Origin: Sedimenticola sp.
Lineage (GTDB): Bacteria > Pseudomonadota > Gammaproteobacteria > Chromatiales > Chromatiaceae
Direction: 5' to 3'
DNA: 35,876 bases
Assembly (NCBI GenBank): GCA_026984735.1
Contig: JALSRN010000080.1
Location: 1-35,876 of the forward strand
The notes under the pieces are model-generated. The model worked only from the letters and a program-made list of their open reading frames with translations. It was not told the origin of the DNA and ran no database searches. Of the stretch, positions 1 to 10,131 are shown piece after piece (within the stretch, counting starts at the first letter, position 1; each line of letters begins with the position of its first letter). The position numbers were made by a program, and so were the translations under genes.

Positions 1-492
1 AGAGAACTCCACCAGGATGGGGAGGATGCTGAACGCCATGTAGTTGAGAATCTGGGAGACCGAGCGGGTGCCGCGCTCCAGATCGCGGCTGATGGCCCCG
101 GTCTTCCGTTGCAGATGGAAGCGCAGAGAGAGCTCGTGCAGGTGGGCCAACACCCGGGTGGAGAGGCGGCGCATGGCGCGGTAGCGCACCTTGGCGAAGA
201 CGACGTCGCGCAGCTCGTTGAAGAGGCTGGCCGAGAGCTTGAGCAGGCCGTAGCCGGCCAGCAGCGCCACCGGCATCACCAGCGCCTGGCCGGGGCGGTT
301 CTCGAGGGCGTCCACGATCTCCTTCAGCGCCAGCGGCACCCCCACGTTGGCCACCTTGGCCAGCACCAGAGAGATCAGCGCGAAGAGCGCGCGGCCGCGA
401 AACTCCCACAAATAGGGCAGCATGCTGCGCAGGTTGTGCCAGTCGCGCCGGTTCTTGTGGACCTGCGGCGGCACCCCGTGATGATGAACCAT
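1..492 (-). CDS. ATM1-type ABC exporter, N-terminal part (truncated by window edge)
   Basis: The first 164 codons of an ABC exporter are present; the gene runs off the left edge, so the rest of the membrane domain and the ATPase domain are not visible. The translation starts MVHHHGVPPQVHKNRRDW and continues with a first membrane helix around residues 30-50, then NELRDVVFAKVRYRAMRRL, LSLRFHLQRKTGAISRDLER and GTRSVSQILNYMAF. These are hallmark stretches of the ABC_membrane domain of the ATM1/HMT1 branch (mitochondrial Atm1 and bacterial homologues that export glutathione-linked metal or sulfur compounds). The substrate here is inferred from the family only. The ATG at 492 is preceded by a GGAAG-type ribosome site. 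The gene diverges from the S24-like gene at 569, and the only likely control region is the 76 bp between them. Another exporter of the MsbA type is less likely because of the NELRD...FARV-like block. Confidence 0.85.
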   Translation of the reverse strand, partial: MVHHHGVPPQVHKNRRDWHNLRSMLPYLWEFRGRALFALISLVLAKVANVGVPLALKEIVDALENRPGQALVMPVALLAGYGLLKLSASLFNELRDVVFAKVRYRAMRRLSTRVLAHLHELSLRFHLQRKTGAISRDLERGTRSVSQILNYMAFSILPILVEFS

Positions 493-500
493 GCTATACT
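492..500 (+). promoter_or_regulatory. Extended -10 promoter for the S24-like gene
   Basis: TGCTATACT at 492-500 matches an extended -10 (TGnTATAnT) reading rightwards. It would start transcription near 507, about 60 nt before the ATG at 569. No convincing -35 lies 16-18 bp upstream, as is common for extended -10 promoters. The site touches the start codon of the divergent ABC gene. Prediction by eye only. Confidence 0.4.
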
Positions 501-519
501 TCCGAAAGAATTAACTTAT

Positions 520-538
520 TGAAATTCTGGGAATTTCA
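520..538. promoter_or_regulatory. Palindrome, candidate operator
   Basis: A perfect inverted repeat, TGAAATTC-TGG-GAATTTCA, has 8-bp arms and a 3-bp centre. It is AT-rich in a GC-rich chromosome and sits in the only gap between the divergent ABC exporter and S24-like genes. If the extended -10 at 492-500 is used, it lies just downstream of the transcription start, where a bound repressor would block elongation. The binding protein is unknown. Confidence 0.5.
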
Positions 539-568
539 TTCCTCGACACCGCAAGCGGATGATAACAG

Positions 569-922
569 ATGCAGAATGAAGACGAGGTGAGAAAGGCGCT
601 CGAGCAGTCCATGAGCGACTGCAGCTACAACGAGCCGTTCGCGCTCATGGTGCTGGGCGACAGCATGGAACCCGAGTTTCCCGACCGGTGCATCATCATT
701 CTGGAGCGTTCCGAAGTGTGCAAGGACGGCATGTACATCATGGCCATGGTGGAGGGAACGCGCTGGTTCCGCCAGTACCGCAAGGACGAGCACGGCGAAC
801 GGCTGGTGGCGCTCAACGAGCGCTACCCCGACATTCCGCTGGAAGGGCTCGACTGGCAGGTGGAGGCCATCTGCTACCAGCGCAACATCAAGCGCAAGGT
901 CAAGCACTACCGGTACGACTGA
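569..922 (+). CDS. Small S24 (LexA/UmuD-like) peptidase-fold protein, catalytic lysine replaced
   Basis: This 117-residue protein is essentially a bare S24 peptidase domain with no DNA-binding domain. Residues 24-37 (FALMVLGDSMEPEF) align with the LexA segment around Ser119, giving Ser32 as the nucleophile. LexA Lys156 lies 37 residues after its serine. The equivalent place here is RWFRQYRK, where Arg68 stands at the lysine position. The fold continues with ERLVALNERYPDIPL and the closing strand WQVEAICYQRN, as in LexA. S24 domains self-cleave with a Ser-Lys pair, so this copy is probably cleavage-deficient or uses another base, and may act as a binding or regulatory module. It is divergent from the ABC exporter, followed after 78 bp by the efflux adaptor gene, and could be co-transcribed with it. 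Family call fairly sure; function unknown. Confidence 0.8.
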   Translation: MQNEDEVRKALEQSMSDCSYNEPFALMVLGDSMEPEFPDRCIIILERSEVCKDGMYIMAMVEGTRWFRQYRKDEHGERLVALNERYPDIPLEGLDWQVEAICYQRNIKRKVKHYRYD

Positions 923-1000
923 GATGAAGGGACGGGGTCATCTCGCTTTCCAACGGAATGGCGCGGAGGAACGCCCCTGGCCAGCTCGGGTGAGAGAGCC

Positions 1001-2092
1001 TTGAGCGGGAAGCGGAACGAAGCGCGAACCGCCCCGGACGGAGCGGCCCGCCCCCTCCTTGCGATGCCGGCGGCCCTCTTTTGGAGCACGCTCCTCTTCT
1101 GCCTGCCGCTCCTGGCCGCGGGATCGACCTTCGCGGCCCCCGCGGTGGTGGAGACGGCCAGGGTGGAGAAGAGAGCGCTCGCCATCGAGCTGGAGCGGCC
1201 GGGAACCTTGATCTACCGCCGCCGCTTCCGGGTTTTCAACCAGGAGGAAGGGCGCCTGCAACGCTTCCCCTGGCGGGAGGGAGACCGGGTGAAGAAGGGC
1301 GAAGTGCTGCTGGAGCTCGACACCCGCCTGCTCCGCTCTGAGATGCGCAAGGCCGAAGCCGACATGAGGCTCAAGAAGCGGCGGCTGGAGCGGCTGGAAA
1401 AACTGGCCCGGCAGAAGGCCGCCTCTTCCGACGAGGTGGCCGAGGCCCGCACCGAGCTGGAGGTGGCCCGGGCGGAGCTGCAGATCCTCCGCATCCGCCT
1501 CGGCCACGCCCGGGTGACCGCCCCCTTCGACGGCGTGGTGGTGGAGCGGCTGGCCGAGCCCGGCGACGTCCGCTCCCGCTACACCCATCTGCTCACCCTG
1601 GCCGACCCCCGCTCCCTCGTTATCCGCTTCCGGCTGGAAGGGAGGCTGATGGCACAGCTCGAGCCCAGCGGGAAGATTCGAGTGCGGTGGGCCGGAAAGG
1701 GCTACGATGCGGTCATCACCCGCCTCTTTCCCGAAGTGGACACCGTCAGCCGGCTGGGAACCGTGGAGGCGCGCTTCGAACGGATTCCCGAAGGGGCCCG
1801 CGCCGGCGACTTCGTCCGCGTGCGGCTCGCCACCTCCCCTCGGGAACGACTGCTGATCCCCGCCTCCGCGCTGCGGGTGGACAGAAAGGGAGAATACGTC
1901 TTTCTGGTAAAAGGCGGAAAGGTATGGCGGCGGAAGGTGAAGAGCGGCTTCCGTTTCGGGGAGGATGTGGAGATCGCCGAGGGCCTGCGCTCGGCTCAGG
2001 AGGTGGTGGTGCGTGGCTTCATGGATCTCGAAAATGGAAAGGAGGTCACAGTTTCCCCGCGAAGGCATCCAAAAAAACGCACCGCGCCTTGA
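1001..2092 (+). CDS. RND efflux periplasmic adaptor (membrane fusion protein)
   Basis: HlyD/AcrA-type adaptor that links an inner-membrane RND pump to an outer-membrane channel. From the ATG at 1064 the protein begins with a signal peptide (MPAALFWSTLLFCLPLLAAG, likely cut after FAA). A first lipoyl half follows (GRLQRFPWREGDRVKKGEVL), then a charged alpha-helical hairpin at about residues 105-165 of the long form (EMRKAEADMRLKKRRLERL onward), the second lipoyl half (ARVTAPFDGVVVERLAEPGD), a beta-barrel region and a membrane-proximal domain (LLIPASALRVDRKGEYVFLV). There is no lipobox, so it is probably held by its signal anchor or by the pump. The TTG at 1001 gives 363 residues; the ATG at 1064 gives 342 and places the signal peptide at the terminus, so the ATG may be the true start. 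It leads an operon with the sensor-domain protein and the RND pump. No outer-membrane factor gene is adjacent. Confidence 0.88.
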   Translation: MSGKRNEARTAPDGAARPLLAMPAALFWSTLLFCLPLLAAGSTFAAPAVVETARVEKRALAIELERPGTLIYRRRFRVFNQEEGRLQRFPWREGDRVKKGEVLLELDTRLLRSEMRKAEADMRLKKRRLERLEKLARQKAASSDEVAEARTELEVARAELQILRIRLGHARVTAPFDGVVVERLAEPGDVRSRYTHLLTLADPRSLVIRFRLEGRLMAQLEPSGKIRVRWAGKGYDAVITRLFPEVDTVSRLGTVEARFERIPEGARAGDFVRVRLATSPRERLLIPASALRVDRKGEYVFLVKGGKVWRRKVKSGFRFGEDVEIAEGLRSAQEVVVRGFMDLENGKEVTVSPRRHPKKRTAP

Positions 2093-2154
2093 TCAGGACC
2101 GGCAAATAAGAATACTAATTTCACTCTATCCTGACCTCTTCGGAACCCAGTGCC

Positions 2155-2583
2155 ATGGGTAACGCACCGAAAGCTCTCTCCGTCTTCTTTCTGTTCCTCT
2201 TCCTGGCGGCCGAGCTTCCAGCCGCCGACCTCACCATGGGAAAAGCGATCAACAAGGCCGGGCGGCAGCGTATGCTCTCCCAGCGGATCGCCAAATACTA
2301 CGCCTACAAGGCGTGGGGCTTCGACGACCCCAACTACGACAAAGAGATGAACAAGGCGATGAGCGAGTTCCACAGCGCCCTCGATTATCTCAAGAACGCT
2401 CCGGAAAACACCTCCAAAATCGACGAAGCGCTCGCCAAAGTGGAGAAAGACTGGCAGACCTTCGAACTGAGCAAAAAAGTCAAAAGAGGCACCTACATCC
2501 CTTCCCTGGTGATGCGCTCGATGGAGAACATCCTCAACCAGATGAACTACATCACCGCGCTCTACGCCGCCATCGTGAAATGA
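2155..2583 (+). CDS. Stand-alone periplasmic PilJ/NarX-type sensor domain protein
   Basis: A 142-residue secreted protein: signal peptide (residues 1-23, ending AAELPAA), then a single helical domain. Residues 30-50 read AINKAGRQRMLSQRIAKYY, the signature of the type IV pili methyl-accepting/NarX sensor domain and similar to the NarX P-box that binds nitrate. The rest is three amphipathic helices (about 58-78, 85-105, 115-140) with no transmembrane segment, kinase or chemotaxis part. In its usual setting this domain sits outside the membrane in sensor kinases or PilJ-like receptors. Here it is alone, 62 bp after the adaptor gene and 56 bp before the RND pump, so it is probably made with the pump. 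It may bind a small anion or the pump substrate, or report to a partner; that is inference. The ATG at 2155 has only a weak ribosome site. Confidence 0.8.
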   Translation: MGNAPKALSVFFLFLFLAAELPAADLTMGKAINKAGRQRMLSQRIAKYYAYKAWGFDDPNYDKEMNKAMSEFHSALDYLKNAPENTSKIDEALAKVEKDWQTFELSKKVKRGTYIPSLVMRSMENILNQMNYITALYAAIVK

Positions 2584-2639
2584 TCCCCCAGCCCCAGGGC
2601 GAAATCGCATAATCGGCTTTCGACGCCGCCACGGAGCCC

Positions 2640-5803
<3,164 letters not shown>

Positions 5804-5816
<13 letters not shown>

Positions 5817-6136
5817 CGGTCGTCCAGGTTGGTGGGGCAGAGCACCGCGCGCATGGTGCCGATGAGCTCCAGCAGCTTGCCGTTGCGGATGCGATAGTAG
5901 ATGCGGTTCGCCTCCTTGCGCGAGGTGACGATGTTCTTGTTGCGCAACTGCTCCAGATGCTGGGAGATGTTGCTCTGCGAAGTGCCGGTGCGCGCCACGA
6001 TCTCGCCCACCGAGAGCTCCCGGTCGCCCAGGGTGCAGAGGATCTTCCACCGCAGCGGGTGCGCCATCGCCTTGAGAGCGTTGGCGGTCATGGTGGGATC
6101 CTCATCCGGAGGAATCTGGTTGGTAGGATCGCTCAT
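5804..6136 (-). CDS. ArsR-family repressor, candidate persulfide sensor (SqrR/BigR-like)
   Basis: A 110-residue winged-helix repressor. The wHTH runs over residues 20-83: ALKAMAHPLRWKILCTLG, then ELSVGEIVARTGTSQSNISQ (recognition helix) and the wing SRKEANRIYYRIRNG. The metal-site motif of classical ArsR (ELCVCDL) is absent; here it reads ELSVGEI. The only cysteines are Cys34, in ILCTLG, and Cys100, in AVLCPTN. They are 66 residues apart in the same helices as Cys41/Cys107 of SqrR and Cys42/Cys108 of BigR, which form a polysulfide bridge when sulfide is present. A role as sensor of reactive sulfur species is therefore plausible but untested. It lies 5 bp downstream of the receiver-PAS gene and is the last gene of the kinase operon. 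A second possible start is Met16. Confidence 0.88.
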
Positions 6137-6141
6137 GGCGC

Positions 6142-7005
6142 TCAGGCTCCTGTGGATCGTTTGCGTTCCGCCTCCACGCGGCGGTAGCCGGACATATTCT
6201 TGGCGATGCAGATGATCTCGTCAATCTCGCCCTTCTCCCCCGTGATGGCGGTGCGGGAGAAGAGCACTGGCACGCGGCTGCCGTCCTTGGCGATGAAGGC
6301 CGCCTCGATATCGCGCAGAGCGCCGGTGCGGATGAGCGCCTCCAGCCAGGTGCCCATGAAGGCCCTGGCCTCCTCCTGCCCCTCCTCCTCGAAGACGTCG
6401 CCGATGCTCATGCCCACCAGTTCCCGCTCGGTGTAACCGAGCATTTCGCACGCAGCGGGGTTGACCCTCTTGATGCGGCCCGCCGGATCGAGGATCAACA
6501 GCGCCTCGCCCATGTAGTTGAGGATGTTCTCCAGATGGCGGTTGGCCTGCGCCAGCTCCGCGGTCCGTTCCGCCACCTTCTGTTCGAGAAGGCGGTTGAG
6601 CTGCCGCTCCTTCTCGATGAGGCGGAAATAGGTGCTGATCTTGTTGATCAACTGGTTGTCGTCAATGGGCTTGAGCAGATAATCGGCGGCGCCCACGTCG
6701 TAGCCCTTCTGCTGGAACTCTTCGGTCTTGAAAGCGGCGGTGAGAAAAATGATGGGAATGTCGCGGGTCTTGCGGTGCAGTTTCAGCATGCGCGCCGTCT
6801 CGAAGCCGTCCATCTGCGGCATCTGCACGTCGAGGATGATGAGATCGATGCGCGGGTCGGCGCGGGCGATCTCCAGCGCCTCCTTGCCGCTGGTGGCTTC
6901 GAGCAGCTCCACGTCCATGTGCTTGTGGATCAGGGATCTGAGGGTGAACAGGTTGTGCGCGTTGTCGTCCACCGCCAGCACCCGAAAGCCGGCGTAGCGA
7001 TTCAT
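6142..7005 (-). CDS. Response regulator with receiver and PAS domains
   Basis: 287 residues. The receiver covers residues 6-125 with acidic pocket D13-D14, phospho-acceptor Asp59 (LIILDVQMPQMDG), Thr89 and Lys112 (DYLLKPIDD), so it looks competent for phosphotransfer. A coiled-coil linker (about 128-160, IEKERQLNRLLEQKVAERTA) leads to a PAS domain (about 160-280; ILNYMGEALLILDPAGRIKR, ACEMLGYTERELVGMSIGDV, IAKDGSRVPVLFSRTAI). There is no DNA-binding, GGDEF, EAL, cyclase or phosphatase domain after the PAS. The output must therefore be a protein contact, possibly with the kinase or the ArsR product. The first codons overlap the end of the kinase gene by 4 nt (ATGA type), which implies translational coupling. 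The PAS ligand is unknown. Confidence 0.9.
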   Translation of the reverse strand: MNRYAGFRVLAVDDNAHNLFTLRSLIHKHMDVELLEATSGKEALEIARADPRIDLIILDVQMPQMDGFETARMLKLHRKTRDIPIIFLTAAFKTEEFQQKGYDVGAADYLLKPIDDNQLINKISTYFRLIEKERQLNRLLEQKVAERTAELAQANRHLENILNYMGEALLILDPAGRIKRVNPAACEMLGYTERELVGMSIGDVFEEEGQEEARAFMGTWLEALIRTGALRDIEAAFIAKDGSRVPVLFSRTAITGEKGEIDEIICIAKNMSGYRRVEAERKRSTGA

Positions 7006-9293
7006 GGGTCGTTATTCTCCTCCTCTGTGGATGACACCTCTCCAAGCGCTTTCAACAGCTCGGCGGAACCGGGGCGCAGAGGCAAAATGCGGTCCACGCA
7101 CGCTGCCTCCGCCGGCGTGGCCTCGCCCAAACCCAGCAGAAACGGCCCATGAGCCCCCCCTTTCACTATAGCGGAGATGACGCACCAGTCCACCACGCCC
7201 GCGGCGGCCAGCACCCACCGCACCTCCCCCTCCTCCATGGCTTCGCGCAGCTCCTCCTCGTCGGCCGCGGCGGTCACCTCCAGGTTCCAGCTTTCCAGCA
7301 GGCGGCTCAACTCCAGCAACCGATCGATATCGGTCTCCACCAGCACCACCCCCACGCCGTTGAAATCGGCGCCGGGAGCCGGCTCCGGCCGCGGTTCAGG
7401 CGCGGTCGGCGGAGGCTCCCGCGGCTCCGTGGTGCCGCCGGGCGCCGCTTCGCCACATCGGGCCGGAAGCAGCAGCGTGAAACGGGAGCCTTCGCCGGGA
7501 CGGCTGCGGAGGCGGATCTCGCCGCAGAGCACCCGCGCCAGTTCCCGGCTGATGCTCAGTCCCAGGCCGGTGCCGCCGAAACGCCGCCGGGTGGAACCGT
7601 CGGCCTGCTGGAAGGCCTCGAACACCGCCTGCTGCTTCTCCGGCGGAATGCCGATGCCGGTGTCCTCCACCGAAAGGGCCACCGCATAGGGCGCCTGCGC
7701 CGCCTCCAGCTCGACCACCACTCCGCCCCGTTCGGTGAACTTGAGCGCGTTGGAGAGAAAATTCTTGAGAATCTGCTTGAGCTTGTGGGCGTCGGTCTGC
7801 ACCTGAGCCGGCGCGTCGGCGGCCGTCCGCACCCGGAACTCCAACCCCTTCTCGTGGAACTGCGGCGCGAGCTGGGCGTGGATCTCTTCCAGGAGAGGCG
7901 CCAGCGCCACCTCCTCGATCACCGGCTCCAGTCGCCCCGCCTCCATGCGCGAAAGATCCAGCACGTCGTCGATGAGCGTGCGCAGATCGGCGCTGGCCTC
8001 GTGGATCACCCTGAGCTGCTCCTGCTGCTCCCGGCTCAGCCCTTGCGACTCCTTCAGCAGCAGCTTGGAGAGGAGCAGAATGGAGTTGAGCGGCGTGCGC
8101 AGCTCGTGGCTCACGTTGGCCAGGAATTCGCTCTTGTATCTGTTGCTCTCTTCCAGGGCGCGGGCATGGTCGCGCAGCTCCGCCAGGTTGTGGGCATGGG
8201 TCTCGGAGAGGCGCGAGAGGCTTTCTCCGAGCTGCCGCAACTCGGGGCTTCCCCGCCACTCGAACTTCACCGGCTCGCCCTTCTCCACCACGCGCCGCAC
8301 CCCTTCCAGCAGCCGGTTCCCCAGCCGTTCCATGCGCGAGGCCACCCAGGTGGAGACCAAGGCGATCACCAGCACCAGCAGGGCGATGATGGCCAGCACC
8401 CGCACGATGAGCGCATTCCGCAACGCCTCCAGCGGCTCTTCGTGCACCGCTCGTCCCACCCAGAGCGGCCGGTCGCCCTCGGTGCGCAGCAGCGGCACCC
8501 AGATGACGGTGCGGCCGTCCCCGCCCTCCCAGAGCACGATCTTGCGGCTGGCGAACCTCTCCTTCAGGCCGGGAAAATCGGTAAAGGCGCTCCCCTCCCG
8601 CTGGACGATGCCGGGAACGTTCAGATACCGTCCGTCGTCGTGCACCCAGAGGGTGCGCTCGTCCCGCCGCACCAAGCCGCCGATGTCCAGCGTCATCGCC
8701 ACCACTCCATAAGTGGGTTTGCCCTCGGAAGGTCCAAGCGGGCTGAGGATCTGCAGGGTGATGGCGCGGGAGAGATCTTGCGCCTGCTCGTCGATGGCCA
8801 CCGGCGCCAGCACCACCAGCGGCGTCTTCGCCGACAGCGCCTGCTTCACCACCTCGGCGGGCGGCAGATGGGGCGGCGTCGCCGTGGGTTGCCAGCGGTG
8901 ATCCTCGGGATCGCGCGAAAGCCAGAAGCGCAGGATGCCGTTGCGGTCGAGAAAGAGGATGTCCACGATGTCCAGCTGATCGCGCAGGATGCGGTTGATC
9001 CACTCGGTGTACTTGAGGCGCGCCCGGGCGATCTGCGCCTCGGAGACCCGCTCGTCCTGGCCCAGCACCACTCCCGGCTCCGGCAGCTTGGCGAGCAGCC
9101 TCAGCATCTCGTCGCGGCTCGCCAGATGGGTGTCCAGATCCTGGAAATCGGCCCGCAGGTTCTGCAGGAAGGCCTGCCGGTAGAAGAGCTCCACCCGGTC
9201 CAGAACCAGCGGCAGGTTGATGGCCACCGCTCCCAACAGCGGCAGCAGGGCGAAAACGAAGAGGAACAGCAGAATGCGGGTGCGCAGGGACAT
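7002..9293 (-). CDS. Membrane sensor histidine kinase with C-terminal degenerate receiver
   Basis: 763 residues. A membrane helix (7-30) leads to a periplasmic sensor region (about 31-293), probably of the Cache type (DIVDILFLDRNGILRFWLS and GVVAMTLDIGGLVRRDERT). A second helix (296-316) and a HAMP-like linker follow. The HisKA domain has His396 in FLANVSHELRTPLNSI. The ATPase domain has its N box at about 511 (NFLSNALKFTERGG), G1 at 544 (DTGIGIPPEK) and G2 at about 573 (GGTGLGLSIS). After a proline-rich linker (618-640), residues 645-750 resemble a receiver fold, but the phospho-acceptor strand reads VRWVLAAAGVVDW with no aspartate, and the usual Lys-Pro turn is LPLRP. It is thus a pseudo-receiver. 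First gene of an operon with the receiver-PAS protein and ArsR regulator. The start lies only 8 bp from the divergent truC start. Confidence 0.9.
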   Translation of the reverse strand: MSLRTRILLFLFVFALLPLLGAVAINLPLVLDRVELFYRQAFLQNLRADFQDLDTHLASRDEMLRLLAKLPEPGVVLGQDERVSEAQIARARLKYTEWINRILRDQLDIVDILFLDRNGILRFWLSRDPEDHRWQPTATPPHLPPAEVVKQALSAKTPLVVLAPVAIDEQAQDLSRAITLQILSPLGPSEGKPTYGVVAMTLDIGGLVRRDERTLWVHDDGRYLNVPGIVQREGSAFTDFPGLKERFASRKIVLWEGGDGRTVIWVPLLRTEGDRPLWVGRAVHEEPLEALRNALIVRVLAIIALLVLVIALVSTWVASRMERLGNRLLEGVRRVVEKGEPVKFEWRGSPELRQLGESLSRLSETHAHNLAELRDHARALEESNRYKSEFLANVSHELRTPLNSILLLSKLLLKESQGLSREQQEQLRVIHEASADLRTLIDDVLDLSRMEAGRLEPVIEEVALAPLLEEIHAQLAPQFHEKGLEFRVRTAADAPAQVQTDAHKLKQILKNFLSNALKFTERGGVVVELEAAQAPYAVALSVEDTGIGIPPEKQQAVFEAFQQADGSTRRRFGGTGLGLSISRELARVLCGEIRLRSRPGEGSRFTLLLPARCGEAAPGGTTEPREPPPTAPEPRPEPAPGADFNGVGVVLVETDIDRLLELSRLLESWNLEVTAAADEEELREAMEEGEVRWVLAAAGVVDWCVISAIVKGGAHGPFLLGLGEATPAEAACVDRILPLRPGSAELLKALGEVSSTEEENNDP

Positions 9294-9297
9294 GGAG

Positions 9298-9306
9298 TGC
9301 TATGCT
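9298..9306 (+). promoter_or_regulatory. Possible extended -10 element for truC
   Basis: TGCTATGCT at 9298-9306 has the form TGnTATnnT. If used, transcription would begin near 9313, at or next to the second in-frame ATG of truC (9314), giving a leaderless or nearly leaderless message. No -35 is evident. Prediction by eye, low confidence. Confidence 0.3.
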
Positions 9307-10012
9307 TGGCCGAATGTTCACCATCCTCCATCGGGACGAACACCTGGTCGCCATCGACAAGCCGCCGGGCGCCCTGGTGCATCGTACCCCAACCACGCGG
9401 CAAGGGCACATCGTGTTGCAGGGGCTGAGGGACCAGCTCGGCCGGCGCGTCTGGCCGGTGCACCGGCTCGACCGGGCCACCAGCGGCGTGCTGCTGCTGG
9501 CGCTGGACGCGGAGACCGCCTCGGCGCTGGCCCGCGAATTCAAGGAGCGCCGCGTGGAGAAGACCTATCTGGCCCTGGTGCGCGGCTGGCCGGCCGAAAA
9601 GGGGCTCATCGACCACCCGGTGCACAGCGGCGAGCACAAGAATCCGGAAAAGAGAAAAGAGGCGGTCACCCGCTACCGGCGGCTGGCGAAGGCGGAGCTG
9701 CCGGTGGCGGTGGACCGTTATCCCACCAGCCGCTACGCCTTGATGGAGGCGCGCCCTCTCACCGGCCGCTACCAGCAGCTCCGCCAGCATTTCAAGAAGA
9801 TCAGCCATCCCATCATCGGCGACACCACCTGGGGCGACGGCAAACACAACCGCTTCTTCCGCGAACGCTACGGAGTGCACCGCCTCATGCTCCACGCGCT
9901 GCGGCTGGCCTTCACCCATCCGATCAGCGGCGAGCCGGTCGCCGTGGAGGCGCCGGTGGACGACCAATGGCGCGACCTGTTCCGGGAGTTTGGATGGAAG
10001 CCGCGGCCGTGA
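9302..10012 (+). CDS. truC: tRNA pseudouridine synthase C (TruC, U65-specific) or close RluA-family member
   Basis: 236 residues of the RluA pseudouridine synthase family. The catalytic motif HRLDRATSGVLLLA holds the essential aspartate at Asp57. The N-terminal strand ILHRDEHLVAIDKPPGALVH and the later KTYLALVRGW, RYALMEARPLTGRYQQLRQH and HPIIGDTTWGDGKHNRFF are typical. Absence of an N-terminal S4 domain and the insertion GDGKHNRFFRERYGVHRLM fit TruC, which modifies U65 in tRNA. The first ATG at 9302 has GGAG at 9294-9297, close upstream. ATG 9314 would give a protein starting MFTILHRDEH, nearer to the usual start of the family. It is divergent from the histidine kinase and followed by the peroxiredoxin gene after 119 bp. 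Confidence 0.88.
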   Translation: MLGRMFTILHRDEHLVAIDKPPGALVHRTPTTRQGHIVLQGLRDQLGRRVWPVHRLDRATSGVLLLALDAETASALAREFKERRVEKTYLALVRGWPAEKGLIDHPVHSGEHKNPEKRKEAVTRYRRLAKAELPVAVDRYPTSRYALMEARPLTGRYQQLRQHFKKISHPIIGDTTWGDGKHNRFFRERYGVHRLMLHALRLAFTHPISGEPVAVEAPVDDQWRDLFREFGWKPRP

Positions 10013-10038
10013 AACAGCCCAAAGCTTCCGCCGGCCTG

Positions 10039-10067
10039 TTGTGGCCCCCGCCGGTCTGGCCTATGCT
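10039..10067 (+). promoter_or_regulatory. Candidate sigma70 promoter for the peroxiredoxin gene
   Basis: TTGTGG (10039-10044) and TATGCT (10062-10067) are separated by 17 bp, which would start transcription near 10074, about 58 nt before the peroxiredoxin ATG. Both hexamers are imperfect but the spacing is ideal. Prediction by eye. Confidence 0.4.
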
Positions 10068-10131
10068 AGGAACATGGGCTCGATGTGGTTTCCAGCCCGA
10101 AAATTACAATTCCAAACGAGGAGGAGTGGAG

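Noticed and set aside
2089-2118. Possible promoter (TTGATC ... AATACT) before the sensor-domain gene
   Set aside because: Spacing fits only with weak hexamers and the genes look like an operon; not enough to call.
7149-9428. Long + strand frame opposite the histidine kinase
   Set aside because: Composition is His/Gln/Arg-rich with no domain; the - strand has full kinase motifs.
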